Shown here: positions 11,858 to 23,030 of the stretch, one piece after another
Layout of the letters: every line of letters starts with the position of its first letter
Numbering within the stretch: the stretch's first letter is position 1
Origin: Hofstenia miamia
Lineage: Eukaryota; Xenacoelomorpha; Acoela
Reading direction: 5' to 3'
Length of the DNA stretch: 64,000 nt
Assembly: GCA_004352715.1 (NCBI GenBank)
Contig: SCFE01000119.1
Span: 766,964 to 830,963, forward strand
Translations under genes and position numbers: made by a program
Notes under the pieces: generated by a model
Told to the model about the DNA's origin: nothing
Database searches by the model: none
Seen by the model: only the letters and a program-made list of their open reading frames with translations

Positions 11858-12871
11858 TAATGTATTATATCGCAAAATTAGTTGAAATTCTGCATTTGAT
11901 CTAAATGTAATAAACTTGAAAACATGAATATAGGCGAATAAACTATTAAAATATAAAATTCGTTTTAAAACAATAGCGTGTTTGGTGAAAATAGAAATAT
12001 TACATCACATATATTAGGCAAATAAACTATTAAAATATAAAATTCGTTTTAAATAAAAATGGGTACAATGGAAAGAGAAATATTACATGCAGTGATAGTA
12101 AAATATGGAAAAATCTATTGTAATGTAATTTGCATTGCTAGTTAAAAATCATTATAATTAAATAATTCCACTCACTCATTTGCAATAAATTAAACAAATT
12201 CGATTATACACAATACTCAATAAAACATCTATGCATTGAAACTAATTTAAAAAGGAGAATAAACGTGTACAAAGGAAAAGTTTATAGGCACATAAAACCG
12301 TTAATACATAACATTGCTCATCCCAAAAACGTATATGCCAAAAGAGGAAATACAAAAATTAACTGAATAAAACACCAATGCAAATCAATGTTTAAAACAA
12401 AAAAAGGTGTAAAAAATATTACAAAGTTGAATATTTAGTATAAAATATTGAAAAAGTAGCTTACCCGTGTGATATATGGCTGGAGACGTTACCCAAATCA
12501 CTTGCATCAGTGATTTCCATTCGTACATCAAGTCTTTCTCATTCCATTGACAAGGTAAGTCAATCTGCGTCCAACTTTAAAATCCCGTGACTCAAGGTTT
12601 CACAAACCTTTTGACGTCTTAAGCTAATTAGAGAAGAATTTCAGNCAGTAAGTTAATTAAACTTCAATCTCCACTGATCAGGCAATTATAAAACACAAGG
12701 GTCGCACACACTAAAATGAAGTGGGGATTACTAGATAACAATTCCTTCTTACTAATGCATTTGAGAAGAAAAATACAATACTAGAATGAATAATAAAAGA
12801 ATTAATTTAATATATAACACTTAGAAAGAAACATGAATTATTTAAATCCACGTTTTTTGGCTTTTTTAAAA
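11858..12871. other. Interior of nested Polinton, no gene seen
   Basis: AT-rich. A ~40-bp phrase (AAACTATTAAAATATAAAAT) occurs twice near 11,940 and 12,015. A single N at 12,645 marks another contig join. Confidence 0.5.
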
Positions 12872-13140
12872 ATGTGTGAGTTAATGCAATCTTGTTACTA
12901 TTCTCATTATAAAGAAGGCGTACCAGCGTTTAATATTGTTCCACCATAAAGCAATCACACACTTTCAATTTTCAAACATCCCCTTGCATGCGTTGTATAT
13001 TAATATACATGTGTTTGACCTTTTAAAAAAAAATATATATAAGTTAATGTAAACTTTTTGCTATACTCATTATAAAGAAGACATGCCAATGTTTAATGTT
13101 GTTCCCTCACGAAGCAATCAAACATTTTTAATTTTCAGTG
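12872..13140 (+). repeat. Tandem duplication of the ATPase start region
   Basis: 12,872-12,985 and 13,027-13,140 share CATTATAAAGAAG, GTTTAATNTTGTTCC and AAGCAATCA. Both keep the sense of a protein beginning like FNVVPSRSNQT, but the first unit has a stop and lacks the P-loop. Confidence 0.6.
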
Positions 13141-13265
13141 GTCCGTCGAATTCTGGGAAAACAAGTCTACTTGGTAAATTAATTGACAAAGATTATTTTG
13201 ATATTCGAAGGCAATCGTCTTTTTTCATCACTTTCAAAGTAATGTATATAATAAATTTAAGGTGA
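13083..13265 (+). pseudogene. Truncated Polinton packaging-type ATPase (P-loop)
   Basis: A 60-residue frame with a clean Walker A loop, FSGPSNSGKTSLL, at about residues 18-30. In Polintons the A32/FtsK-HerA-type ATPase has such an N-terminal P-loop and is thought to package DNA. Here only the N-terminus survives: after about 47 plausible residues it runs into AT-rich sequence, with no Walker B, 60 bp short of the right inverted repeat. Start Met at 13,083 fits family N-termini. A P-loop alone cannot prove the subfamily; the Polinton context supports it. Confidence 0.6.
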
Positions 13266-13321
13266 AAATGAAACGTGTGGTTGAATTCGGTAAATGATAA
13301 TGAACCAGCACTTGTGTAAAT

Positions 13322-13417
13322 TGTCAATCAAACTCTGAGTCACTAAAAAACACTCATCAATATCGCAGAGGTCAAAATGTCAGTTTGTGGAACCAAGCCT
13401 CGTCTTCCTACACTACT
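13322..13417 (-). repeat. Right 96-bp terminal inverted repeat of nested Polinton
   Basis: Exact reverse complement of 10,167-10,262. Followed by GCCCTC at 13,418-13,423. Confidence 0.97.
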
Positions 13418-15929
13418 GCCCTCTTTTTTATAAAAAGTTTGCACAAGTTTAGGTATAGGTGCCAACTTTATTTTCAATCTGTTTTTTACATTGAGCTGAT
13501 AAGGTGATAGATGTTTGTTCTCAACAACCATTTTATATGGAGCAAGTGGAAAATCAAAGTGCTTGTCATTTAAATATTCCAGATATTCAAGACTATAAGA
13601 AGACCATGTCAACCTTCTTATAGGCAGGCTCAAGGATATGGTTTTGACATATAGACTGTTCACGTCACCATAGAAACCATAGGTAGTCTCCTTCTCTGAA
13701 TCATATCCATATACCATAGGGTTGTTGGCTTTAAAAATCGTTCAGAAAAGTCCCACACATCCCACCACAAATCCCTTCAAGTATAACATTCAGTTGTTCT
13801 TCATTAAGTATTGGATCAAGTGAAACCCTTGTATGTTTTAGCATTGCATTTCAGCTAAAGTTGGACAATGTAAAAAAGCAGGGAAGGTAGAGATTGTAAG
13901 TCTCCATGCTCTGTACTCTAAATTCTCTTATCACATCCAATAGTAATAATGTGTCAGCCTGCAAATAATTGTCATGGAACTGTCTAAATGTTTGGCATTC
14001 ACCCAACACCCATGTATTTTCACTTTCAAAATCCAGCTCTTCCTGGGTTATCAGGATCTTTCCAGTCAATGCATCCCACCAAAGTTCTAAATCTGGTAGC
14101 CCCACTTTATTAAATTTATTGAAACTGTCAAACCAAATATAAGGAAATTGACATTTCCCCTGAGAAAATACTGATGCCTTCTATTGCCACATTCCATCTC
14201 TTAAAAATTGATATTTTTCTGTGCCAATGTTTTTCACAAGGTTTGATAGACTATTGGCTATGAAACAATAGCTATCTAAAAATCTAAGTTCTTCAAAAAT
14301 TCATTTGGAGACTCTGTCTTTATCAGTATAACTATGTACAGGTACCCTTAAACTAAGGGGAAGGAAAACCTCAGATGTACATGGGATGCACAACACCTTC
14401 TCTCCATCTTTCATTTTTAAAATTTTTGCAGAATATGCATATTGTATTTGCTCCCATTATACATAAAACATAAAAACTGGCATACATTGAGGACTTTGAT
14501 TTAAAATATTACAATCATTATGCATGACACCTCTAATTTTTCTGCTAAAATGACAATGATCAATAACTTAAATATCATTATGTGCAAATGCATTTTTACA
14601 AAATATATATTGGGTTGCTGTCACAAACATTGTTTTCCACTGCTCCAGGAAATTACTGAATTGTGATGTTTTTGCTTCAGCTCATACAATATTTTTGCCA
14701 GCTTACATAAATGATCCCATGCCTCTTCCATGCAATTCTCAGCAGATATGACTTTACAAGTTTATAGCTTTTCTTCAGTACAACTTGCTACACACACACC
14801 AGATGGAAGTTATTTAAATTCACACAATGTGTAGCTAGTAGATGGGTTCAGCTGCACATTGTGGACCCTTCTTGAAATTGCCTCAATGTCTAGGCTCCCC
14901 ACAATAAGTACATAATTCTATGCTGCAAACACTTTAAATTTAATTCTGTCTGATGGATCTGGAAACATGATGTTTGGTTCTGTGACTCTGTTACATTTAT
15001 TCTTGGGTCTTGTTAAATTTTCCTTTGTTCTGAAACCAGACAAACATTTTGGGCAAAAAAATCTGTTTTCATGGGACTTAAAAAATTGCAGGCACATGTT
15101 TAAATTTGTGATGGCTAAATAGTGGCTCTTATCATCTTCTTCAATCAGCAATAGATTTACATTTTTTTGATACAAGCATGGTGACATGTATGCTGGCACA
15201 AGACATTGTTCATTTAGAGTTCCAGATGTCAAAAATACATATATCATTAATTGATAGTGAGAACATTAGACTTTTATGCTTTAGTAATGGAAGAAATTTG
15301 TTCATGTGTACAATTTCACTCCAGATTTTAATTTCAGGGTGTAGGCAGGCTAGAACTGAATATAAGAATCAAAAGTTTGATTGTCCAGTTTTTGGATTTA
15401 CAAGGAACTTGTTTCTTTTATGGTAATCAGGTAATGTAATGTAGGACCCTCCACAAGTTGGCCTGTATTTGAAAACATGAAGTCTAACTCTGTTTATGCT
15501 ATTTAAATAAGGCCACTCCCATTTGTAGTGTACATACAGATGTAGTTTGCCATTTCATTGACTAGTCTATAGAAATTGTGATCATTTAGTCTGGATCTAA
15601 ACACTAATGTTGGAGAGCTTTTAGGATAAAGTACTGAGGTCTTTTCTTCATTGTTTTCTTGGGGCTTAACCATTTCTATCTCACACATTAATTATATTTT
15701 CACATAATAATGTGTTGAAACCTTGTTTGAAATTACTCAATGTATGGACTTGTAATGGTTTGAGAATGATTCATATACATCTATGAAGTTGACATTATCT
15801 GACAAGTAACTCACAAATGCTCCTCTACACATGTTCTCTGATATATGTATGGTATAATCACTGTTGTTCAAATCTTGATGAGCTGGAATCTCATTGGCAG
15901 GTTTTTTGTCTAGATGCTTATGTAGCACA

Positions 15930-17615
15930 CCCTTACTACTTCCAAAATATGTTTTGCAATAGAGGACAAAATTTACTGTTGTGCACCTATGTCTACTCCA
16001 TACATGAGGTCTTAATAGCTGGGGGCAGGGACTGTTATATTGACAAAACTACAGAAATATTTAAGCTTTGGTCTAAATAGACCATGTATTAGTAAATGAT
16101 AAGGAAATACCAATTTTGAAACTCAAATTGGATAGAATAATTTGTGTTTTTAGTTTAACATGTAATTGGTTTTTTAAAAAATATAAACCAGTAAAAGACA
16201 AGGCATGAAAACTGTACATAAACACATTATGGGAAAAAATACCAGTGTAACAATTAAATAAATCATGTATTCACACAAAATGTGGTGATAGATAAAATTG
16301 ACAGTGTAACATTTAAAACGTGTATTCATCCAAAACAGGAATTTGATGAAATTGACAATGTAACATTTCAATAAAACATGCATTCACCCAAAAATGGGAT
16401 GTTAAATAAAATTGACAATGTAATATTTAAAAACACATATTCACCCAAAAATGGGTATTAATGCATGCATGTGTAAAAATCAAACAAAAGTATACACAGC
16501 TATTCAAAAATAAAGATAACTCTCCTTGTAAAATGTTAATTACAATTTAAAATGTTAACAATATGTATTGAGAAAATACACAGATTGAATGTCTAATAGA
16601 TTATAGCAAATGTAACACAAGACACTTTTTAAAAATAATTATGCAATTATAAAAATACGTGGAGGGAGCAATCTTGTAGCACTTTAAATAATTAACTTAA
16701 TAAACAATGAATGAGAAGAAGAGGGGGGGTAAAATTCATTTTATGCACAGTGTCTTTAATGAATGTAAATATGATAAAATCAAACATTTCCTTCCATCTT
16801 TTTTAAATTAAACTTGGAAAAAATGAGCAAGCATAGACACTTTTGTAATATATTAATTTCAAGATTTTGTTCTCTCTTAAGTAATAAAAACAAATTTTGT
16901 TTTTGACTTTCATGTAAGTGAGAAATAAAACATCATTTGCACTAACCTCTTGTGTTGAGAAAAAAGCAGGTATTAGTTAGTAACACATACATGTTTAATT
17001 TAAATAACTCTTTAAATGAGAATACATTTAACAAACAACCACTGCAATGTGTAACACTTAAATGTACACAGGGAGAAATAGTGATTTTGTAACATGTTAA
17101 ATTTGTCTTTAAAATAATAGCTAGGAAATAGAGCTGTGAATATAATTAATTTTTACATATACACACAGTGTCTCTATAATAATCAAGACAGTGTAAGTGT
17201 GATAAATCAATTATTTTAACACCAAATTTTTAATTAAATTTAAAAAGTGAACATATAGACACTTGTGCATTTTCAAACCTGTTTTCACTGATGTAATAAA
17301 GCAACTCATTTTTTGAAATTTGTAACACACGTTTTTTTAAAACCTTATTAGTTTAAACAGTAAACCTCTAATTGTTTTTTCCAATAATATGAAAATTGGA
17401 CATGCATTTTATTATGTTTCACATTTGATTCTTAAAAAAATGATTGTTGAATAACACCAATTAAAATAATTGTGTTTACCATGCTTTTGAATTAAGAAAA
17501 CATTGACAAGAGTACTGGATTATTTAAATGTAAAAAAACTCTATTGTGTTTTTAAAAATCACAAAAGATGGCAAACACAATTTTCATAAGAAGAAAAGCA
17601 TGCTATATTGTGTAC
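15930..17615. other. AT-rich Polinton interior with a short tandem repeat
   Basis: No convincing gene. Contains the ~59-bp tandem array listed separately. Confidence 0.45.
16205..16450 (+). repeat. About four ~59-bp tandem units
   Basis: Units share ATAAAATTGACAATGTAACA and ATTCACCCAAAAATGGG with drift between copies. Not CRISPR-like: units abut without unique spacers. Confidence 0.7.
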
Positions 17616-17813
17616 TCATGTGTTTGAAGTGGTATTTTTAGGCATTGCAGTGTTTTGAGTTTGGATATTTGAAGATGTACTTGCTTGCTGTACATCACCA
17701 GATCCAGTTTGTTCATATTGCACCATCATTTTGTCTACTTGATCATCAAAATTCTGACTCCACTCATTGAAAATTTGTGAAGATGAATTCAACTCTTCTT
17801 GATTTTCAGTCAA
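17616..17813 (-). CDS. Small Ser/Thr/Gln-rich hypothetical protein
   Basis: 65 codons from MTENQEELN to a low-complexity tail rich in Ser, Thr, Gln and Asn (QQASTSSNIQTQNTAMPK). I do not recognise it. Composition is less AT-driven than the surroundings, so it may be the end of a Polinton gene whose upstream exon or frame is lost, but it may be chance. Confidence 0.25.
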   Translation of the reverse strand: MTENQEELNSSSQIFNEWSQNFDDQVDKMMVQYEQTGSGDVQQASTSSNIQTQNTAMPKNTTSNT

Positions 17814-18716
17814 TGTGTTGAAATTAAAAACAAATGTTTAATAAATATAATACAAAACAATGCATAATAATAAATGTTTTTAGGTTGTGTAAACAGAAAA
17901 ATGGCAATATAATGACTTACATTGTTTCATCAAATAATAGGTATAGGTTTTCTTGTAGAATTTGATGGTATTTGGTGTTCCATCCAGATAGGAAATCACT
18001 AACATTGGTGAACAAAATTTTAATGTAAAAGCAAAAGTTGAAATAAAACAAACTAGTTTAACCAAAGTTGGAATAAAAGTGAAAAAAGATTTTAAAAAAA
18101 AGTTAACATTGTAGATAGTGAGTTCTGGTTGGATGAGAAAACAAATCAATTAGCCAATTAGTGGTAAAATAAATTAGGGAAAACTTTTGAACTAAAGTCA
18201 ATTAGATACACCCAAGTAATTTCAATAGCTTGGGCTTTTCACTCTCAAGTAGTCTGTGCTAATTAAATTGGATACATTTTAAGCTCAAGTAGTTTGTAAA
18301 TTTAGAATGTTGTGCTAATTAGTACATCCTAGTACATTCCTAGTTTCAAGTGGTTTGTTGAAACTTGACACTAATTGAATTCCATGTGTCTTTTTCAAAA
18401 TTCTGTGTAGAACAAACACTAGAAATTTCAATTTTAAAAATTTAACATGACGGAAATTTCTTTCCTTTTGTTCAAATTATGTAAACAAATAAATTTAATT
18501 TTTTGAAAATAAAGTCAGCATTACTATTATTAAATATTACTATATATAGGCATTTTTAAAAGAGTGAAATTAGCCTATCATAAGTGTCATGACCCTATAA
18601 ATTTTATAGATAGTGTCAAAGCTATTATTCACAATTTTTTGGAGATGACAACTAACATATTTCTTGAATGCAGCATTGACAGAATTTTACAGAATTTTTC
18701 AGTCATCTAACACAAG
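17814..18716. other. Spacer with loose repeats
   Basis: Between 18,195 and 18,385 the phrase CTCAAGTAGTTTGT with GTGCTAATTA recurs three to four times at 60-70 bp spacing. No gene seen. Confidence 0.4.
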
Positions 18717-19088
18717 ATGTGTGTTTTGCAAAATATTGATAAGCTTGTGAATTATGAGGATATACTGCTCCCAAACATAAAAATTTTGCACATTCAGTTT
18801 AAACCTTCACAAGGACAGTGCACTTGTGACACATGTTTTGGATTGACTCCACATATAGATGTAGATACGTCAAGCTTCAAGATGTGTGGAGAGAATCTCA
18901 TTCATACATTTGCCACAGTGCAAATTTTAAAAGCAAATGTTGATAAACTGTACAAGGATGTGTTCCCAATAGACATTGCAATTCAGAAAATTTTCAGACT
19001 TATTGATGGTGAAATCAGAGACAATAAATTAAATATTTTTCTTGATCATGGACACTTGTTAGAATTCTGTATATTAACCTGTGAATAA
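18717..19088 (+). CDS. Hypothetical 123-residue Polinton-interior protein
   Basis: Open for 123 codons. Contains a Cys-rich run GQCTCDTCFG at about residues 33-42 and mixed alpha/beta-looking sequence afterwards (VFPIDIAIQKIFRLIDGEI). No family recognised; the Cys spacing is too short for a classical finger. Frame may begin upstream of the first Met. Its length within AT-rich DNA argues for past coding. Confidence 0.4.
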   Translation: MCVLQNIDKLVNYEDILLPNIKILHIQFKPSQGQCTCDTCFGLTPHIDVDTSSFKMCGENLIHTFATVQILKANVDKLYKDVFPIDIAIQKIFRLIDGEIRDNKLNIFLDHGHLLEFCILTCE

Positions 19089-19869
19089 ATGTATATCATT
19101 ATTTTACCTTAATTATATTCTACATGGCATGGATTCATTTAATTGTAATATAGTGTTTTCATCCAACCAAAATTTATTACATAAACTATACTAACTAATA
19201 TTACACTTAATTGATGAGATCTATCTCTAGAAAATCTTCCACTTACAAATCATTTCTAAATTCTCATTGTATAATAATAAATAGTATGGTGTATAATTAC
19301 TTTAATTTCAATTATCCTTCTTCCCACATGCTAAATTTGAATGTGAAATTGATTGTTGTGTATTTATCATTTTCATATCCCATACATGCATGTATATATA
19401 CATCTAATTAAATAACAATGTACAAGAAATACTAAAATATAGGTAAAAATGATATAATTAAACTAAAATGCTATGTCAATTTATATCAGTGAACACTCTA
19501 ATTATTTCAGGTTAAAACATTAGCAAATTCATATAACCATATATTCATTTTGTTCTAAAAATTAAAATGGGTTAGCTAAAAAAAATCAATTATTCCAAAT
19601 CTTTGTTAAAAAGCTGGCAAATTCCTATAACCATATACATTACCATATATTCTCTTGTTTTAAAATATTGCAGTTAGCCAAGTCAGGTGTTTTGTGCTAG
19701 CATCATCTAGTGGAATTTAAAATTATTCCTGGCCTAAAATTATTGGCTTCTGGATTCCAGGTCTTGCAAAGTTTATTGGGTCTCAATTTCTATTGGCTGC
19801 CTGATTTTGGTGGCATAAAAAAATATTCTACATTAGAAATTTATTATTTGCTTTAAAACAAAAGCAATA

Positions 19870-20162
19870 ATGTCTGGTCATGAAGGCTATAGATGTGATA
19901 ATCTCTTTAAGATGCTAGATAACCTCACTGAAAATCTGAATGGTAACAGGATTTCTCTCTACAATCTTCAAATAGGAGAATGGTGAATCATTAAAGATGC
20001 AATCAACTTAGAGTCAAAGCAGAGTCAAGCAATAAAGCTGAAGCTCCAATGTAATGAGTATTTCTATCTTCCCCAGCAATATTTGTGTCAAATCAACAAC
20101 AAGGACATATCTCTACTGGTTGGTGATGGGTTAATGAGGCAGAAATCAAGAGGACAATATGT
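19870..20162 (+). pseudogene. Hypothetical ~97-codon frame with one stop
   Basis: Reads MSGHEGYRCDNLFKMLDNL, continues to LQIGEW, then one TGA (19,984), then AIKLKLQCNEYFYLPQQYL onward to a GT-rich boundary. Reading through the stop the frame is uniform and protein-like. The pattern of a lysine-rich strand followed by YFYLPQQYL loosely recalls short proteins often found beside Polinton-type polymerases, but I cannot assign function. Overlooked if only uninterrupted frames are considered. Confidence 0.35.
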
Positions 20163-21120
20163 AAAACTTTTTTTGTTTATAGTTTGTAGTTTGATATAAC
20201 AATTATCTAGTTGTAAATATATATACCCATTCCATCTGTGCTTTATTTTTTAGGTATATAAAATACTAAATGCTATTATTAACCTCACCCATTATTTTAA
20301 CCAGGTGGTATATGTTATTAAAAGCTTGAATATTAATCACATACATTATTTTCACTAAATTATGTAAGTTAACTATGTTTAATGAAAAATCGTTTTTATT
20401 TATTACAAAATACGACATCAAAACTAGTAATCATGTGATTTTCACAAATACATGTTAGCAGTATCAAAACTCTAGAGGAAAATTAATATTAGAATTTATT
20501 GTAATTGATGATGATAAATGTTACACGGAAATTTTCCTAAATTTAATCATATATGCTATTTCCTGTATTTGAAAAAAATTAAGACTATTGTTTAACATAT
20601 CTCTTGTTATTATTGCAAGTTAGAAATATGAAATAATGGTAAACTCATGATTTTCACGAAATGCATTTTAAAAGTTGGTAAAAAATTATCATTTGCTTAA
20701 ATTACAAAACAAATATGGTTTCACATTTATTGCAAGTTACAATATCAAAATAGTAGTGGTAGTAAATTCATGAAAATATGTGTCAAATGACAAAATTTAT
20801 CACTTGCATAAAATACAAAACAAAAAATGGAGAGAATGTAATTTTTAATAATATTATTATTAACTACACAATATGAATCAAAAATAGAAAATTACCTGTG
20901 AAATAATGGATTAGTCCATATGAGTGCTAAACAATGGTTTGTGTAATATTTTCCAAACAAAAAAAGACATCATAATGTTAATAGTTGAAAAATGTAAAAA
21001 TAAATTTCTATTTTTTAATTGATATTTTATTATTAAAATGATTAAAACACAAGCATTAAAAACATTGACAACAAAATTCATATTATTTTTGACAATGATG
21101 AGTAGAATGAATTTGCTGTT
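20163..21120. other. AT-rich spacer, nothing seen
   Basis: No open frame or repeat of note. Confidence 0.5.
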
Positions 21121-21680
21121 ATGGTTTTTATTCTAACACCAAAAACTATGTCAATATTGTATTGCCATCAAAATAACATGTTTTGTCTTGATTACAAAAT
21201 TATTTATCATTCTATCACAGGTTTTCTATTTGGATATTTGGTTGATAATTTATTAGCCATGGCATTGTGTATGAAATCTATTATTTTTTCAAACTATTTG
21301 GGAACACATACAATAGCATTTACTATATTAAGGTGGATGGCAAAATATACATTATTACAGTGCGCCAATCAAAGGAAAATTTTAATTGTTTGCCGAGATA
21401 TATACAAAAAGCTTTCAATTGGTATGAATGTAATTTTCATAATGTAGGTTTTATAGAAGCAAACCTAAAAAATGAGCAAATTATTACTTTTATTGAATCT
21501 CTGAATTTGTCATGTAGAAAAGAAACTACATTTTGGACATGTGATAGAATGAACTGTGAGTTTTTAAGTTGGTTAATCTCTCAATCCGTGGAAAATTTAC
21601 TTGATTATGGTTACTGGTATCCACAAATTATGGGAAATTCTACAGACTGTATAAAGGACTATTTTAAATTTGTCCATTGA
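21121..21680 (+). pseudogene. Unrecognised Polinton protein, N-terminal frameshift; paralogue at 26.3-26.8 kb
   Basis: The better frame (21,267-21,680) has KVDGKIYIITVRQSKENFN, CLPRYIQKAFNWYECNFHNV, FIESLNLSCRKETTFW and ends DYFKFVH. A second frame covers 21,121-21,300, implying one indel. The same sequence recurs on the minus strand at about 26,345-26,830 (CLPCNIQNAFNWYKCNFHDI, SLNLMCRKETVFW). Conservation between two decayed copies, mostly at amino-acid level, shows it was a true protein. Function unknown. It faces the gene at 21,981-22,394 tail to tail, and that pairing is kept in the second copy. Confidence 0.6.
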
Positions 21681-21980
21681 ATGAACATTCAACAATGAGG
21701 TATATTATTATCACAATTTACTAATGATAATCAATGTAAATTTAAAAAGTTTGTTATAAAACCTTTCTAACTATAATAGTTAATGAATTTTTTGTTTATT
21801 TTTATAAAATTGGTAAATATAGAAAGGAGATAGAGAAAACAAAACTATATTTTTATTTTACTAAACTGTAATACAATATGATTTACAACACCATCAGTCC
21901 CAATTTCCATGTCAGTGTTGCGGAATAGTTTTTTATTTATTAGAGTCTTGTAATTTTCACCCAATGCATTGACATAGCAT

Positions 21981-22394
21981 TTAGGTAGGAAATATATAGT
22001 AAAAACCATTGTCAAGTCTCATCTTTACTGTGACACAATATCTTGTGATCAACTGAACAATGTCCTTGATTGCTAGCCAGAGTTTTTTCAGTAGTTCACT
22101 AGCAGGACTTGCACTTGAAAAAATACATGTTGATGGTTGGGAATTAACTTCATATAAATGCTGTATAACATTATCATCCTTGCTCATGTTGGAGATGGGG
22201 AAGACAATTGCATTATTATTGACTACAGGACGTCTTTGCTTGTGTTGAGTCTTGCACTTTTCTTTTACAGGCATAGGCAGTGAGACCATCATTTCCAGTG
22301 TTACCTGGTTATAACTATACAACAGTGGTGGGGTTGTGCATAGATCATTAAATAGGTTACCCAATGAGCCAGATGCTAGTGTTTCAACAGCCAT
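21981..22394 (-). CDS. Unrecognised Polinton protein (LASGSLGNLF), convergent with the previous one
   Basis: 137 residues, open. Starts MAVETLASGSLGNLFNDLCT, has a basic middle (KEKCKTQHKQRRPVVNNN) and ends VKMRLDNGFYYIFPT. A broken copy reads on the plus strand at 25,826-26,220 with LASGSLGSLFDKLCTTQP and VKMRLNNGFYYFLP, so the sequence has been under protein-level constraint. Function unknown; the position next to a terminal repeat and the basic stretch would fit a small structural or DNA-binding protein, which is inference. Start chosen at the Met matching the paralogue's beginning. Confidence 0.55.
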   Translation of the reverse strand: MAVETLASGSLGNLFNDLCTTPPLLYSYNQVTLEMMVSLPMPVKEKCKTQHKQRRPVVNNNAIVFPISNMSKDDNVIQHLYEVNSQPSTCIFSSASPASELLKKLWLAIKDIVQLITRYCVTVKMRLDNGFYYIFPT

Positions 22395-22582
22395 TTGCCA
22401 GTAAGAAGAAGAAGGTCAAGTTTGCATTGATTTTATCTGATGAAATGAGGTGAATATATAGATTGACCTGCCAATGGAAATCTATGGAAATTATGAAAAA
22501 TATTCTTTGGTTGGGAAATGTGATACAATAAAACATGTTAACACTGTATATTAACAAAAACGAAATTTACCCTTTTGCATGT

Positions 22583-23030
22583 AATGATTCTGAATTAATC
22601 ATTGTACATTAACCTTGTAAGCAGTCAAAACATGAGGAATTTTTATGGATAGGAAAAATATTAGTCATTATCACAAATGCAACGTGAACCCAATGTATTA
22701 TACAAACAATTGTAAGCATGCATAGTGTGTGATATAATCAAGTAAATTAACAAAACCATCATGTAATGAAATTAGCCACATAAATTAGTTGCCATAGCAA
22801 AACATACAATTATGAATCATTGTAAACTAAAATGGCCCCAACATGTATTATGAATCATTCTAAAAATAAGACCCAACATTAAGGTCACAAAAAATGATTC
22901 AGCCAGTAAATGTCACACAGCAGTGAATCACTGATTAAAATGTTCCTTGAAATCCATTAGTCAGGAAACTTAATAATGTCAAGTATGTGAATCACTAATT
23001 AAACCAATACTTGATATCTGTGAGTCAACT
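22583..23030 (-). repeat. Right terminal inverted repeat of the outer Polinton
   Basis: Reverse complement matches bases 1-215 in two blocks, with about 220 extra bases here (22,620-22,850). Ends ...GTGAGTCAACT at 23,030, giving an AG-type terminus when read outward. Confidence 0.72.

Larger units (their letters stand above)
10167..13417. mobile_element. Non-autonomous Polinton nested in the polymerase gene
   Basis: Begins AGTAGTGTAGGAAGACGAGG and ends with its exact reverse complement. The repeats are perfect for 96 bp. Both sides carry the 6-bp duplication GCCCTC (10,161-10,166 and 13,418-13,423), and removing one copy plus the element restores the polymerase reading at that point. AG...CT termini and a 6-bp duplication are Polinton hallmarks. 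Only an ATPase fragment is recognisable inside, so it is an internally deleted copy of about 2.7 kb after discounting an assembly duplication. Perfect arms imply a recent insertion, mobilised by proteins supplied elsewhere. Confidence 0.9.
9225..15700 (-). pseudogene. Polinton protein-primed family-B DNA polymerase, decayed and split by an insertion
   Basis: Read right to left: a Cys-rich N-terminal zone (ENRFFCPKCLSGFRTKE, near 15,050); an exonuclease-region remnant SLDIEAISRRV near 14,900; CQTFRQFHDNYLQADTLLLL (13,990); polymerase motif A FYGDVNSLY (13,680); then a break; then YVVHYELLKFYVSQGLKI (10,150), motif B KAFYKLMSNVVFGKFMEN (10,000), motif C YFDKDSLLYRI (9,690) and the conserved tail MLPYGY (9,240). 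The catalytic Asp of motif A and that of motif C (KDS where DTDS is usual) are visible. Many stops and frame changes kill it, most between 14,105 and 14,900. Fragments at 15,503-15,928 may be more N-terminal sequence but I cannot place them. The break at 10,166/13,418 is an exact transposon insertion. It would copy the element using a protein primer. Confidence 0.88.
1..23030. mobile_element. Old Polinton/Maverick element, nearly complete in length, heavily decayed
   Basis: The first ~215 bases reappear in reverse complement at about 22,583-23,030, so the interval is bounded by long terminal inverted repeats. Inside is a family-B DNA polymerase of the protein-primed Polinton type. Polintons are 15-25 kb DNA transposons related to viruses, with AG...CT termini and 6-bp target duplications. 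The right end ...GTCAACT at 23,030 fits this; the left terminus should lie about 4 bases before base 1, by alignment of the two repeats. No retroviral-type integrase, adenain-like protease or capsid gene is recognised, so the copy is dead. Several younger elements sit inside it. The inverted repeat and polymerase are seen; full element identity is inferred. Confidence 0.7.

Noticed and set aside
15178-16080. Plus-strand genes opposite the polymerase N-terminus
   Set aside because: They overlap minus-strand polymerase remnants and carry no motif.
16205-16450. CRISPR-like array
   Set aside because: Units abut without unique spacers, diverge gradually, no cas gene, and the DNA is eukaryotic.
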